A stretch of 64,000 nt of DNA from Anniella stebbinsi (Eukaryota > Chordata > Lepidosauria > Squamata > Anniellidae). Position 1 is the stretch's first letter, and every line of letters starts with the position of its first letter. The stretch lies in contig JARDYH010000003.1 in the NCBI GenBank assembly GCA_029215795.1, forward strand, positions 12,612,001 through 12,676,000, given 5' to 3'. This document shows positions 1 through 13,201 of the stretch, piece by piece. The notes under the pieces are model-generated. The model worked only from the letters and a program-made list of their open reading frames with translations. It did not search any database and was not told the DNA's origin. The translations under genes were made by a program, and so were the position numbers.

Positions 1-418
1 GTGGGCAGGAAGCAATCTCCACTGCTCCCGTCACCATGGAGATCAGTTTTCTCCTAACGTATTTAGATGGTCCAAACAGCTGACAAATACAGTTGGATTC
101 CAGCCAAACCCTACAAGGGACAAAGCTGGACCGGTTTTAACAATGGTGTGAAAATTCTGAAGTAGTCCAGGTTCTATTTTTGTTCAATTCACAATCCATC
201 AACCATTGTAAATGGAACTACAGTTTCTCTGGACTCATTTTCTCACAGCTGCCATGCACTCAGACGTTGGTTCCTCTGATAACCTTTGCATTATTTTTAA
301 TATATCGATGTCTAGAAAATCAAGAATAAGGAAAAGGCTAGATGAACACTACCCAAACAGCATCTTCCTATTCAAATGTAAAGAGGTCATCAAAATGTCG
401 CAAGGCAACCAGCAGCAG

Positions 419-527
419 GCCACAGGGTATATCAGATATCCTGACCATTGGCCCACGTTGGCTGGGGCTAATGAGAGTTGGAGTCCAAAATATTAGGAGG
501 GCACCAGGTTGGGGAATCCTGTAATAG
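419..527. repeat. Short palindromic MITE-like fragment
   Basis: The text contains the words GCTGGGGCTAATGAGAGTTG, TCCAAAAT and GGGCACCAGGTTGGGGAA. These match the widespread amniote repeat built around a hairpin of the type GACTACAACTCCCATCA. Other fragments of the family lie at 990-1085, 54275-54355, 59581-59690 and 63895-64000. Confidence 0.55.
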
Positions 528-989
528 ACCGTAGACTTTTTTGCACATGAGGATGAGTTACCAAGAGCCTCAGGCTCAAAAGCTCCCCCCCTCCCCGGTT
601 TTCCTCTAGCATGGCCTACGAGGAGGGATCACAAATTTTAGATTATTTGCATGTATTTACTTTAATTGATTTTTAGGCTGATTTTATGGGTAGAACACTT
701 GATCACAGTTTAGAATAATGTCGAGAACTGGACAATCTTAACAATGGTTGGTCTGTTGAAACAAGCCAACTTTAAACCATGGATTATGAAGTTGGTTCAT
801 TTAAATAAACGGTAGTTAAGATTAACCACAGTTTAGGATAATATACATTAACTGTGTTTAATCTAAACTGGAAGGAGAAGCATCCAACCTTCTCACAGCT
901 GTGCCAAGGGAGGACGGGGAGGGGAAACACATGAGCTGCAGTTCATCCTTGCAACATTAAAACATAGTTTAGATCAGCACCCCCCCCCC

Positions 990-1085
990 ACAAGTTTGGG
1001 ATTTCAACTCCCATCAGCACCTGCCCAGGAATGCTGGGAGTTGTGGTCCAAAATATCTGGAGGGCATCAGGCTGGTTGAGATGAT
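990..1085. repeat. Short palindromic MITE-like fragment
   Basis: Inverted words TTTCAACTCCCATCAGCA and GCTGGGAGTTGTGGTCCAAA flank a short spacer, followed by TCTGGAGGGCATCAGGCTGG. This is the same family as the fragment at 419-527. Confidence 0.6.
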
Positions 1086-1153
1086 GTGTGAATATAGACA
1101 ATACATGAGGTGGGGGGAAATGAGGCGACTGCTTCAATGCTTACAGCAACTTA

Positions 1154-2730
<1,577 letters not shown>

Positions 2731-2732
2731 CA

Positions 2733-2790
2733 CATAACAGCCCTGCTGGATTAAATCAAATGTCCATCTAATCTAGCATCAGATTCTGGT
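2733..2790 (-). repeat. Short LINE 3-prime fragment (CR1/L2-like)
   Basis: The words CCCTGCTGGATTAAATCAAA and GTCCATCTAATCTAGCATC are a degenerate reverse-oriented copy of the repeat end also seen at 13202-13315, 13668-13850 and 56413-56640. Confidence 0.5.
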
Positions 2791-2935
2791 AATTGTTGTT
2801 CCAATTCTTCTGGGTAGAGCACGATCAGAGCAGAAAAGACACTCCCCCCCTTTCTTACGTTGGTGAAGAGGAAGAGGATAGGGAGACATTTTTTTCTCCC
2901 TCTCTCATTATACTAGATCTTGGGATCATCCCATG

Positions 2936-3300
2936 AAGCTGATTCAGGACAGGTAAAAGGAAGGACTTCTTCACCCAGCACATAAACTATGGAATTCACT
3001 ACTACAAGATGTAGTGATGGCCACCAATTTGGATGGCTTTAGATGGGGTTTGACAAGTTCCTGGAGGAAGAGGCTATCAATGGTTACTAGTTCTAACGGC
3101 TAAATGGTAGCTCCAGTATCAGAGGCAGTAAGCCTATTTGAACCAATTGCTGGGGAATATGGGTGGGAGGGTGCTTTTGCACTCATGTCCTGCTTGTGGG
3201 TTCCTGTGAGCAGCTGGATGGCTATGGTATGAACAGAAAGCTGGACTAGATGGACCCTTGGTCTGATCCAGCATGGCTCTTCTTATACTGTTATGTCCAT
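2936..3300 (+). repeat. LINE 3-prime end, CR1/L2-like, plus orientation
   Basis: The stretch runs from GGAAGGACTTCTTCACCCAG through TGGATGGCTTTAGATGGGG to GGACTAGATGGACCCTTGG and ATCCAGCATGGCTCTTCTTA. This is the characteristic non-coding and C-terminal tail of a LINE family common in reptiles. No intact reading frame remains. Confidence 0.7.
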
Positions 3301-3395
3301 TTGCTTGTTCGCAGCATCTGGTATATAGAGGTGTGCCATTTCTGAATATGAGGCTTCTAAATCTGTTGGACACTTACCTATACCTGTAAATAAGG

Positions 3396-3760
3396 GGTGG
3401 GTGAATCTGTCAATCCCAATTTCACTCAATTTCACTCCGGGCTTATTTTTCCACTGCTAAACTTTGGTGTACGTTTACCCCAATATAAGCACTTTTTGTA
3501 TATGGTGTTACACTACCACCACCACCATCCCCTGCTTTGTGAACTGTATGGCCAGCTTCAGAAATGTATGGATTTCAATGACCAACTGCATTCCGGTTTG
3601 TGTTCAGGAAGTGCAATTTTTTTTTAAAGTTGAAATGCAAATGCAATGGGTTTTTTTTTTGTCCATTTCCCAATTTATATGGCTGCATAAAGTGGATTTT
3701 TACTTGGAAGTTGGGTTTTTGCTGGGGTTGATCAGCAAGCCTAAACAGTTGCCTGACCCA
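3396..3760. repeat. hAT-like repeat fragment with GGGTGGGTGAATCTG start
   Basis: Begins GGGGTGGGTGAATCTG and continues into T-rich words with TGCATTT-like motifs. It resembles the start at 16799 (TAGGGATGGGTGAATC). The right end is not resolved. Confidence 0.4.
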
Positions 3761-4012
3761 ACGGAACCAGCAAGTGATGTCTAAACACAGACTCCCTCCC
3801 TGGGGATGAATCAACTATGCAATCTCTTAACCAGCCCCGACAGACAAAGTTGTAGAATTTCAGCACATGATTGTGAGTGTAATGTTAATAAAACCTGGCG
3901 CATCAAAAATGAGCAAATAGACCCTCCAGTGAGGCTGCCCTTTTCTGTCATAATTTAGAGGAACAGCATAAAAAAAGAACCCATCAGTCTTTATATTAGT
4001 TTGACTCTATGC

Positions 4013-4332
4013 TAGGCTGACCATATGAAAAGGAGGACAGGGCTCATGTAACTTTAACAGTTGCAGAGAAAGGGGAATTTCAGCCGGTGTCATTTGTATG
4101 CAGTTAGTACCTGGTGAAATCCTCTCTTCATCACAACAATTAAAGTTGCAGGCACTATACTAGAGTGACCATATACAAAAGAAGGCAGGGCCCCTGCAAC
4201 TTTAACTGTTGTGATGAAGAGGGAATTTCACCAGGAACTAATTGCATACAAATGACACTGGCTGAAATTCCCTTTTCTCTACAACTCTTAAAGTTACATG
4301 AGCCCTGACCTCCTTTTCATATGGTCAGCCTA
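4013..4332. mobile_element. Foldback hAT-like element, 320 bp, perfect 8-bp TSD
   Basis: The ends are TAGGCTGACCATATGAAAAG on the left and its reverse complement at 4313-4332. The flanks carry the identical 8-mer CTCTATGC at 4005-4012 and 4333-4340. Arms of about 145 bp are inverted copies with a few differences, and the ~30-bp centre contains a second TIR-like word, AGAGTGACCATATACAAAAG. It has no coding capacity, so movement would need a transposase supplied in trans. A second copy, with its centre in reversed orientation, forms 24385-24704. Confidence 0.9.
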
Positions 4333-4340
4333 CTCTATGC

Positions 4341-5177
4341 AGTTTATATCTTGTCATTTTCCCATTGTGATTAGGTAGGTAGGTAAAACCTATGGTTTGT
4401 AAAGCTTTCTATTCTTGAAAACAAAAAGTCAATGCATCCCAAAAGACAGAAATCAGAGTGAGGTAAAGAATTCTGCTGTTCTTAGATCCAGATGTCCAGA
4501 ATTTAGAAATGTGCAAAGGAGGAAATCTAGAAAAAGCCTAAGGTCCATGTTGAAGCTATGACTTCAGTGAGAGATCTTTGACAAGTCAGGTCACTGTTCT
4601 TAGCCACAGTTCCTAATCTGCAAAATAGCATTAACGACAAACTGGATTGCAAGATTTTTGGAATTGGATATGATTAAGATGTTGATGTGATTTCATTACT
4701 TTCCATATAACCTAGCATGCAAGTTTTCAGGTTACACAGGATCATTGGTAAGCAGAGTACTGCACTATACATCCAGAAGTAAGATTATGCTATAGCCCTT
4801 ATTGGACCAGCACACTTCAGCATTCATACAGGGGGAGTCACAGAATCTCCACCATATGAAATAAACACAAAACAAAAACTCCACACATAGAATGCTAGCA
4901 TATCAGAACCAAAGTACACAGCACTTTAAAGGCATAGCAAGCAGTGATGCATTTTTTTTTACTGCAAAATGGGTAATTTGGACCAGGACCCTAGTGGGAT
5001 GGGGGCTTTAATCCCTTCTTCCCCATTGCGGGCCAAATCCGGATCAGTCTCTCTCCCCTCCACCACACACACATACTACAATTTCTATTGCTGAAAAGTG
5101 ATCCATTTGCTTTTGAGGGCAGATCTTTTCCCCCTCACATGCTAGCTTTCTAAAAACAAGACACTTTTTGACATAAG
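4341..5177. other. Intron stretch without recognised repeat
   Basis: Nothing classifiable is seen. The base composition is ordinary, with a short T run at about 4952. Confidence 0.45.
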
Positions 5178-5423
5178 GGCCAGATCTACACCAAGCAGGA
5201 TATAGTGGCATGAAAGCTGTATGAAAGCAGTATATAAAAGGCAGGAGCCACACCAAGCAGGATATAGCGGTATAAAAGTGGTATATGGTATGTGTTGTAT
5301 GGGCCCCAACAGTTGTCAGTGCACTTCAATAGCACTATAAAGCAGTAGTGTGGCTCCTGCCTTTTATATACCACTTTCATACTGCTTCCATACCACAATA
5401 TCCTGCTTGGTGTAGATCTGGCC
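5178..5423. mobile_element. MITE, 246 bp, GGCC ends, 3-bp TSD AAG
   Basis: The terminal inverted repeats are GGCCAGATCTACACCAAGCA and the matching reverse complement ending at 5423. AAG flanks both sides (5175-5177 and 5424-5426). An internal inverted pair, AAAAGGCAGGAGCCACAC and GTGTGGCTCCTGCCTTTTAT, lies on either side of a central CCCCAACAGTTGTCAGTGCA. A 3-bp TSD fits PIF/Harbinger or CACTA-type elements. The class is inferred. Confidence 0.85.
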
Positions 5424-6910
5424 AAGGAAGCATTGAAATATGTGATCTTACACCTGTAGTCTGGCATCCGGGGAAAACTGTACCATGTGATATTTCTGAA
5501 AATGTCTTTGCAATTTTGCCATTCTATCAATAGATTTGTTGTAAACTTTACAAACAAATGCATGTGTTTGCATTGAATTAAAAGGAAGCATATTAGCTAG
5601 TTTGTATCTTTTAATCAAGGGCTTGACAGAAAATTGATGCCAAAGCTCAAATGACAAGTGTGTAGGATGAATGTCTGAAACAGTGGGGAAAGCAGGGACC
5701 TTTGCTTCCCCGTCTCTGAGCACAAATTAGGATTATTTAACACATTAGCTTCTATTTGACACTAAATACAGCCAACCTTTGGACTCACAGTCAGGGTAGT
5801 TAAATATCACAATAAGACAAATGTTCTCAACTCTCGAATCCAGTGCTTATCATTGGACCAGGTACTCTGATCCTGGTCTGGGGTTGCACATGGGAACCAG
5901 GGTGGTTACAGTCAGTCTGGATTAATTAGTTCAAGTAACAAGCTCACTGAAATATTCTTCCAAAGCTTTCTAAGAGACACAGAACTCTCTCCAAAGAGAC
6001 ACAGGTCTTAATCTAATCAAGTGTTTCAAGGAAGCATTTGACAAAGACACAAGAATCCTGAAAATTAAAAGACAAAGCACGTCAGATTTGAGATGGGGGA
6101 GATAAAGCACCCCAAACTACAGTCGTAATTTGTGCAGGAGCAATTAAGAAAAAGTCGGGATTACTTCTTAAGGTACTTCAGAAATGCGGAAACCTGGTAA
6201 ATGGCAGTCACTAGCCCCCTGGCAAATGATGTGGTTCTGTCTCCGTTTCCCCACCCCCAGCTCATTTCAGAAATATTCACTCTTTTACCAGGGATCCAGT
6301 CACCTGTTCAAGTTTGATTCAACTTCAGCCTCTGGCTATGTTAATCCTTCTAACAGTTTTATGAGGTTAACAGCTGTCTCCATGAACGGAGACCTGAGGA
6401 TGTTCTTTTACGCTGTGAATCCTGTGCTTATAGGTGCTACAACAACATCCAACTCAAGGAAAGACTTTCTTTTAACAACAACAACAACAGCCAAGAAATC
6501 CCCAGACGCTTGTGATCCCATTTGCCACAATACCTGATACTGATTGTCCTTTTCTTACTTCAAAGGGCAGCAGGGAAGTCCATTGGAACCCGTAGTTGAG
6601 GCAACATCTCTTCCCTTTCCACCCACCTTCTGCCCCATCCCTACTAAGAATAAATAAGAAATATATATATTGTGTGTTCTGAATACATCCAGAGCTAATT
6701 CTAATTGCCAAAGAGGTTTCCCACCAGTGACAGAACATCCCTCTTCCAAGGTTTAATGATAAAACAGGCTTCTGCCCTTTTGCGATGAGGTCAATAATCT
6801 TCCTTTGTTAATCTTGATGAAGCTTTGCTTAATCTAGCCCCCTTGTCACCTTTGTGATTGACAGGTAAAGTCATGTCACCGGACAATGGACTTTATCCTT
6901 GCCCTGGACA
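5424..6910. other. Intron stretch without recognised repeat
   Basis: Mostly unique-looking sequence. The part at 6790-6900 contains CCTTTGTTAATC, TGACAGG and ACAATGG words, which could be LEF/SOX-type sites, but such motifs are common by chance. No repeat or exon is recognised. Confidence 0.4.
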
Positions 6911-6911
6911 T

Positions 6912-6937
6912 TCTCTCTCTCTCTCTCTCTCTCTCTC
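6912..6937. repeat. (TC)n microsatellite
   Basis: About 13 uninterrupted TC units. Confidence 0.95.
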
Positions 6938-7439
6938 CCCTAGCTTATCGCAGTACCATTTCTTTCCTAAAGAGAGAAATCATTTTGTAAGAGAGCTGCA
7001 TCCCAACTGTACATTGCTGCTTCTTGATTTGTTTTAAAAAGGTCTACCATATTTATCTTTGGAAGATAATTGGTTCCTCTCTGCTCCAGGAAGCAGTGTT
7101 AAAATATAATTTCTCAAGAACACATTGGATATTACTCAGAAAGATGTCTAGAGTATTCCCCCCCCCCGCCATTATTTTAGTTAGAACTTATTATTTTAGA
7201 TGTCACAGCAACAGTCATCCCTCAATCACCATTCAAAAGCCAAAAAGGAAACTCAGGCAGATAGGAACAATGGATAAAATGCAAAACCCTTTAAAATAAA
7301 AAGGGATGATGATGATTTTTGCTACTACCTTTACCTGTGGCAGAACTCTGCCCTATTTATCCTCAAGAAGTCTGCTATGGATAGCAAGCGATGATGATGC
7401 CTGATGAATTGTATCTTGTTCCCTTTATATAGATAGGCA

Positions 7440-7765
7440 GGTATGAGGTTGGTTCCCACCCAGTGGCAGTTCCAGGTTTTTGAAGGCCCTTGGGCAAGAG
7501 ACCCTTAGTGGGCCCCATCCCTCAATGAGTCTACCTTCTCACCCCCATTTTCACCAGCTCCAATTGCTCTGCATCCTCTTTCTCATCACTTACTTGCTTG
7601 ACTGCTCCTCCACCACAGTTGTCTGGGGCAGAGCAAGAGGGAGATGGTAAAGTGAATGGTAAAGTAAAGGCTGCAATGGTAAAGTGAAGGAGCAAATCCA
7701 GGGGGTCTTGCTAGTGGGCCCCTAATGGGATGTGGGCCATCATGAGTTCTGGCAGGGAGCCTCTA
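7440..7765. repeat. Unclassified dispersed repeat
   Basis: Begins near GTGGCAGTTCCAGGTTTTTG with AGGCCCTTGGGCAAG and ends near AGTGGGCCCCTAATGGGATG. A reverse-oriented relative is split around a CR1 end at 19428-19975. The middle holds three GGTAAAGTGAA-type words. Confidence 0.5.
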
Positions 7766-7929
7766 GCTCAGCTCACAAACACCAACTGAGCCAGAAGCTC
7801 CGGGGAAACTGAGCCCCAAGAGGGCTGGACTTCGTTGCACTTGACATCCCTATTGTGGAAATGAGACCAGAGAAGTGGGTGATGCCCCCTCCAGCATTGT
7901 GGACAACTCTGACCATCTATCCCAAATAG

Positions 7930-8310
7930 GAATGGCCAAGTTCACCCATTTCAGTTTCTCTCTGCTTCTCATTTTTTCAATCTTAAGTTTTGTCTGTCCT
8001 CAACTTGGAGAGCTATTCCAATTTTAAGTTCAGTTTTCATGGACATTCGTCTCCATTTTGTGTGCATTTCTCCTAATACATGCTTTTTGTATGCAATTTG
8101 CCTAATATACATTTTTGTTCCTAGTAATTTTCCTAATATAATGCATTTTTGAATGTCATTTTCACTAATACACACATTTTATGTGCCCATTAGCTTAATA
8201 TAGACATTGTTTTTACTTGAGAACGCCACTGCAAAATTTGGAGAACTGCAAATCTAAAAGGATAACTGAATATCAGTTTGTGCAATGGTCTAAAATTAAA
8301 TAAATTCACC
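7930..8310. repeat. TGCATTTT-rich hAT-like repeat
   Basis: Contains repeated words such as CCTAATACATGCTTTTTGTA, ACATTTTTGTTCC and AATGCATTTTTGAATG, followed by TTTGGAGAACTGCAAATC. This pattern recurs at 15865-16200, 31958-32487, 37760-37960, 53040-53330 and 58850-59140. The ends are not cleanly resolved here. Confidence 0.5.
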
Positions 8311-10180
8311 TTAAAATGTGAACCAAAAGGATTTCCTCCCCATCCTTAATCCCAAACTCTGGGCTAGTTCTGACACCTCTCAGCTCCTGCATCCCAAAAG
8401 CTTGAGAGTTTCCCCACAGTCTTTGGCTTTTGGGGCTGGCAGAGATATTGCATTCCCCCTCATTCTCAGAAATGAAACTTACATTGGGATGAAGGGTAGA
8501 GGGTCTGGTGTGTCAGCCAACTGCTGAGGGACATTGATCCATCCCTGTCCAACTTTTAAAGAGAGCAGACGAAGAGAGAGAGAGAGAGAGAGTTTGGGGA
8601 AACCACACCAAGAAGTAGCTTGCTACTGTCACCATAGGAACATAGTGAAAGCTGTTAGAAGAAGACTCATCCAAGCCAAAATAAGCCACAGCATAAGGAA
8701 AAGTGTAAGAGAAGATTGTTCCAGAAATTGGTTTTCTGGTACAGGGTTAAAAGAATACATCTTGCAATTTCACCTAGGATCCTCAAGAGAATGAAGGCAG
8801 TCTTTTGAGTATGTTGGAGTTTTGTTAATTTATATCAACATGGGATTGAACTCACAGTCTAGTTCTTGGCTATGGGTGATGCCTCGAGTGTTTGTATTTC
8901 CATGGCGAGGACTGTAGACTTGAATAGACAGATTGTCTCATAGACATTTCCTTTCCCATTCATGATCACATCACACCTCCCAGTTTATGTCAACCACAGT
9001 AATGGTTTATTTGGAGGGAAAAATATTAGAGCATATAACACTTGGCTCTTGCTCATGTTGTGCATGATTTCTGTCTTGTTGAACATAGGCTGGAGACAGA
9101 TGGGAGTTTTCCAGAGGACTTAGGTGTTATGATAGACTCATCATTCTCTGTGATGTGTACACTCATCCCCCCTCCCCCGTTCACCGGTGCCCATTGATCA
9201 TTTTTGTCAATCACACTGGTTTTGCAGCATTTTCAAAACCAACAAAACCTCACTTGTTCAGAGAAAGATAAGGAGCAAACATACCATGCCCAATGGTGGT
9301 TCTTTTATATCATCTTCAATTCTCCAAATTGTCAAGCACCAGAGTTAAGTACATTGTGCAACGTGACTGCTGTTCTCCTAATTTCCTCAGTCCGCATGTT
9401 TGTGTGCTATGTCGTACAATATACAAAACTTGCAGTAAAACTCTGAAATTGAACCCTGACATTATCCAACACCATCAAACGTTGTGTCTCTAGATGCAAA
9501 CTGGAAGCAACAAGTAAATGAATGAAGGTTGCTAACTTCCTCTCCAAAGACCACCAGCAAACACTTTACAGGCCACAAATTATAGACTGAGAGTCATCAC
9601 CAGCTTTAGTAAAAGTTTTCTCCTCCCTTTGCTGTCCCCCCCCCCCCATCACTCTCCCACAAACAGACTGAGCCCTGAATTGTTCATTGACCTTAGCTAA
9701 TCTAGCTGCCTGTATTTGGGTAATTACAAGCCAGAAAACTATGAACATAACTGCCCATCTGAGGACAGTAATGAATGGATAAGCAAGTTTGCGGATGCAA
9801 TCTTGGAGGTCCCCGCTGGAGAAAAAAAAAATCTTAGAATGGGTTTTCCAGCTAGAGATTGTGTTTAACGATCTGCTCTTCCCCCAAAAACATGAATTGT
9901 TTTATCTATTGTTTAGTTAGCTGTATTTGGGCCACAGTCTAAATCCTACTGTGGATGCACTGGGGTGGATGCACATGTCAAGAGGTGCATGGATATGGCA
10001 AAACAGTCCCTCTCCACGTAATTGCCCACCACATCGTGCCTCCAATGTTCACAATGTCATTGGAGGTACCTCATGGGCTCCATGTATGAAAGAGATAAAG
10101 ATCTGTTCGAAATGAAGGGGGAGTGGGCATTACCATTACTTGGCAACCAAAAAGTAACGACTTCTTTCTTCATTTAGCTC
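8311..10180. other. Intron stretch without recognised repeat
   Basis: Contains a (GA)n run at about 8573-8592 and C/A homopolymers at 9637-9647 and 9821-9830. Otherwise nothing I can classify. Confidence 0.4.
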
Positions 10181-10184
10181 AGTA

Positions 10185-10440
10185 GTCTTCAACCGGTGGA
10201 TTGGAACCCACAAGTGAATCAAACCCCCAGTTTTCTTTCTTTTTTTAAAAAAAAGCATTTTAAAAAAAGAGGAGACCAAGAGTTTATGGGGATAATGGAG
10301 GGGGAAAGGAAAGAATACCCTTCTTTCGTGAGTCAAGCATATCATTAAAAATATAAGGAAATGAGTCTTAGGAGCCAGATAAATAGGAGGTTTTTTTAAC
10401 AAAAAAAAAGGGTTCCATCTTGCAGGTTAAGGTCAAAGAT
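10185..10440. repeat. Possible hAT (Charlie-like) fragment
   Basis: The word CAGTAGTCTTCAACCGGTGG resembles MER5/Charlie-type termini. The rest is A/T-rich, and no right terminus or TSD was identified. Confidence 0.35.
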
Positions 10441-10449
10441 GGGTTCCAG

Positions 10450-10840
10450 GGCCAGATCTACACCAAGCAGGACATCACACTTTGGCCAGAACTACACCAA
10501 GCAGGATATAGCACTATGAAAGTGGTATGAAAGTAGTATATCAAAGGCAGGAGCCACACCAAGCAGGATATAGCACTTTGAAAGCGGTATGAAAGTGGTA
10601 TATGGTATGTAACTTCTGGGCCCCAATAGTTGTCAGTGCACTTCAGTGCCGCTATAAAGCAGTAGTGTGGTTCCTGCCTTTCATATACCGTTCCACACTG
10701 CTTTCATTGTGCAATATCCTGCTTGGTGTAGATGTGGCCTTTGAAAATGGTTTGAAAACTGTACATGGAGTGTGTCCTGGGCCCCAACAGTTGCCAATAC
10801 CATTATAAACCATTTTAAAGCAGTAGTGTAGATCCTGTCT
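10450..10840. mobile_element. MITE of the GGCCAGATCTACAC family, interrupted by a second copy
   Basis: The outer left end is GGCCAGATCTACACCAAGCA. The outer right end is degenerate (GTGTAGATCCTGTCT), and its arm contains GGGCCCCAACAGTTGCCAAT. A younger copy occupies 10484-10739. The outer copy's TSD is not clear. Confidence 0.75.
10484..10739. mobile_element. MITE, 256 bp, GGCC ends, 3-bp TSD TTT, nested in an older relative
   Basis: The ends are GGCCAGAACTACACCAAGCA and GCTTGGTGTAGATGTGGCC. TTT flanks both sides (10481-10483 and 10740-10742). The internal inverted pair is the same as in 5178-5423. It is inserted about 34 bp inside the outer copy. Confidence 0.85.
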
Positions 10841-10876
10841 GAAAAGACTGTACACTACAGAGCATAATCCCTAGTA

Positions 10877-11434
10877 TAGGCCAACCAGACCCCCCGGGGT
10901 TTCCCGGTCCTAAACGGGAAAAATGGGCCAAACCGGGCCGACCGGGCCCCAGGGGGCAACCTCCGGGAAACAGCTCGTTCTCCTCCCACGAGGAGGGGGG
11001 CGGCGCGGCGCGGCGCGGTGCGGATGGGGCAGGCGGCCTGCGCGAGGCGGGCGGCGGCGTGAGGCACTTACCTGCTGGGGCGTCTGCTTCCCTCCGGTGC
11101 TCGGAATCTACTGAGAAACAGGCTTCGCAGCCTGTCCCTCAGTAGCGCGCCGGGTGATGACGTCTTCACCCGGCGCGGTACTGAGAGACAGGCCAGGAAG
11201 CCTGTTTCTCAGTAGATTCCGAGCACTGGAGGGAAGCAGACGCCCCAGCCGGTAAGGAGCGCGGGGCGGGCGGCGCGGGGAGGGCGTGCGGGCAGCGCAG
11301 GGGGGCAGCGTGGGGGTGGTGGTGTGGGGGGGCGGGGAGGCTGCGCGGGGGGGCTGTATGGGGGGGTTGTTTTGGGTGGGGGGGTTGCGGGGGGGGGGGT
11401 CCGGGATTTTGATCCTCAAAATCTGGTCACCCTA
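10877..11434. mobile_element. GC-rich hAT-like foldback element, 558 bp, perfect 8-bp TSD
   Basis: The ends are TAGGCCAACCAGAC and CTGGTCACCCTA. The 8-mer CCCTAGTA is repeated exactly at 10869-10876 and 11435-11442. The interior is very GC- and CpG-rich. Inverted arms around GTCTGCTTCCCTCCGGTGCT and AGTAGATTCCGAGCAC flank a central CCGGGTGATGACGTCTTCA. Subterminal words such as AAACCGGGCCGACCGGG are repeated. There is no open transposase frame. Confidence 0.9.
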
Positions 11435-11442
11435 CCCTAGTA

Positions 11443-11930
11443 AAGCATGGCAATTTCTCATCTAACAATACACACCTATATATTTCCACTCAGAAGCAAG
11501 TCTGAGTACAAAGAGAAAACTATTTTTCTTTGTATGTGTAAGATCAAGTGGCCTTTCTTTTAACCAGGGTCTGGATGAGTATTACACGATGCAGATGCGG
11601 ATCATATTGTACCAGGAAGAAAAACAAAAGCCACACAAACAAACGGGATATGGAAAGTTGTGGTGACAGCAAACTATGCATATGACCATTCTGCAATCAG
11701 TTATAATTCTCTATGGGTCCTCTATTAATACAGGTGGGCTGGAACACCAGCCCATAGAACACTTATAGAACAGAATGGAGAAGGTCTATCTAGGCCTTCA
11801 AACAGCCACACATCTAAAAGTTAAGCTGCAACACTTAAATGATGAAAGAATTTGATTCATCAATTAAAAACAAGTAGGCAGCAGATCTTTTAACGATTAT
11901 TATCAATACAATCACTTATAAAACTTGCAT
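11443..11930. other. Intron stretch without recognised repeat
   Basis: Nothing I can classify lies between the two hAT-like elements. Confidence 0.4.
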
Positions 11931-11938
11931 ATGGCAAG

Positions 11939-12601
11939 TAGGGATGTTTATCATATCATTAAAATGTATGATAACGATAAGATAAGGTCGTTATGGTGCA
12001 TGTGTTTAACAATGACGATATGATAGAAAAACCTACGATAATCATCGGAGACAATAATTTTCGGGCGATTTTATCATTTTATCAGACTGCCATATAAATA
12101 TACCTATAACTTCTGTAGTTTCAAAGTTAGAGGCTTGAAACTTGGTCACAGTGCTTAAGGGGTATGCCTAAGTATGTGTATGAAATTTGGGATTGATTCC
12201 TCCAACCCTCGATTTTATACGAATTTTTAAAAGATCATTTCAGTTCTGACAGGTTTGAATAAACGCACGTGGCGAGCTGTTATTCTGATCTGTCAGAACT
12301 GAAATGATCTTTAATAAATTCATATAAAATCAAGGGTTGGAGGGATCGATCTCAAATTTCATACACATACTTAGGCATACCCCATAAGTACTGTGACCAA
12401 GTTTCAAGCATCTAACTTTGAAAATACAGAAGTTATAGGCATTTTTTCTTTAAAAACAGGGCTGCAAAAAATATCGTTTTTTCACGATAATTATCGTGAA
12501 GACGATACGGTTCACCTACGATATGAATGAAGACGATAATGTTTTTGGTCCAAAATGACGATAACGATAAATGACAATATTTTTTGGTGTGCACATCCCT
12601 A
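11939..12601. mobile_element. Foldback hAT-like element, 663 bp, ACGATA-rich ends, perfect 8-bp TSD
   Basis: Starts TAGGGATGTTTATC and ends GGTGTGCACATCCCTA. ATGGCAAG is repeated exactly at 11931-11938 and 12602-12609. Both subterminal regions hold many ACGATA/TATCGT words. Further in, inverted modules begin CCTATAACTTCTGTA with GCTTGAAACTTGGTCACAGT, and the core is an inverted pair of CAGTTCTGACAG-type words around CGCACGTGGCGAGCTG. The same family forms 38423-39082 and 35113-35989. Confidence 0.92.
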
Positions 12602-12649
12602 ATGGCAAGCACCATCTTAAAAGGAATGCCTCCTGCTGCCTCACTCTGA

Positions 12650-12790
12650 GACATGTGACTAAAGCTATATCACCTGCTTTGCATGCAGAAGGTTTCAGAT
12701 TTGATCCCCCACATCTCCAGGTAGGCCTAGAATGGAATCTTGCCTAAAACCCTGCAGCACTGGTTAGATAGACGATTGGACTAACTTAGG
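12650..12790 (+). repeat. tRNA-derived SINE remnant
   Basis: Contains CACCTGCTTTGCATGCAGAA, a box-B-like GGTTTCAGATTTGATCC, ATCTCCAGGTAGG and CCTGCAGCACTGG. These match a common reptile tRNA-derived SINE head and body. It is diverged and has no clear tail. Confidence 0.65.
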
Positions 12791-12799
12791 TATCTCCTT

Positions 12800-13120
12800 A
12801 CATTCCATCTAATAACAAGGAACTGCCAGAACTATTGCTTTGACCCATGTGCAAATTTTAATTGAAGTACAGTGAAAACTTTACCCTATTTACTCAGAGG
12901 TGCATCCCACATCTTCCCAAGGGAGCTCACTCAGTAGTAAGTGTGTTAGGAATTTAGCCTACAGCTCATAAGATTAACCAATTTTAAAATTTTATTTCTC
13001 ATTTTGTTTTCAGTCTGGTTGCAGCCCTACTAAAAAAGAATGGAACAGGAAAAAGAGTACAGGTCAAGACTGAGTGCAGGGCAGGTTATTATCAGTGGGA
13101 CATTTATTCTATTCCACTGC
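12800..13120. other. Intron stretch without recognised repeat
   Basis: Nothing I can classify. Confidence 0.4.
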
Positions 13121-13123
13121 AAG

Positions 13124-13126
<3 letters not shown>

Positions 13127-13159
<33 letters not shown>
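13127..13159. repeat. (TA)n microsatellite
   Basis: About 16 uninterrupted TA units. Confidence 0.95.
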
Positions 13160-13161
<2 letters not shown>

Positions 13162-13201
13162 GAAATTCACAAAGCAAACAATAACACTATAGCAATGTCC
13201 A

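Noticed and set aside
12650..12790. Functional tRNA gene
   Set aside because: Only box-like motifs of a degraded SINE are present and no cloverleaf can be formed.
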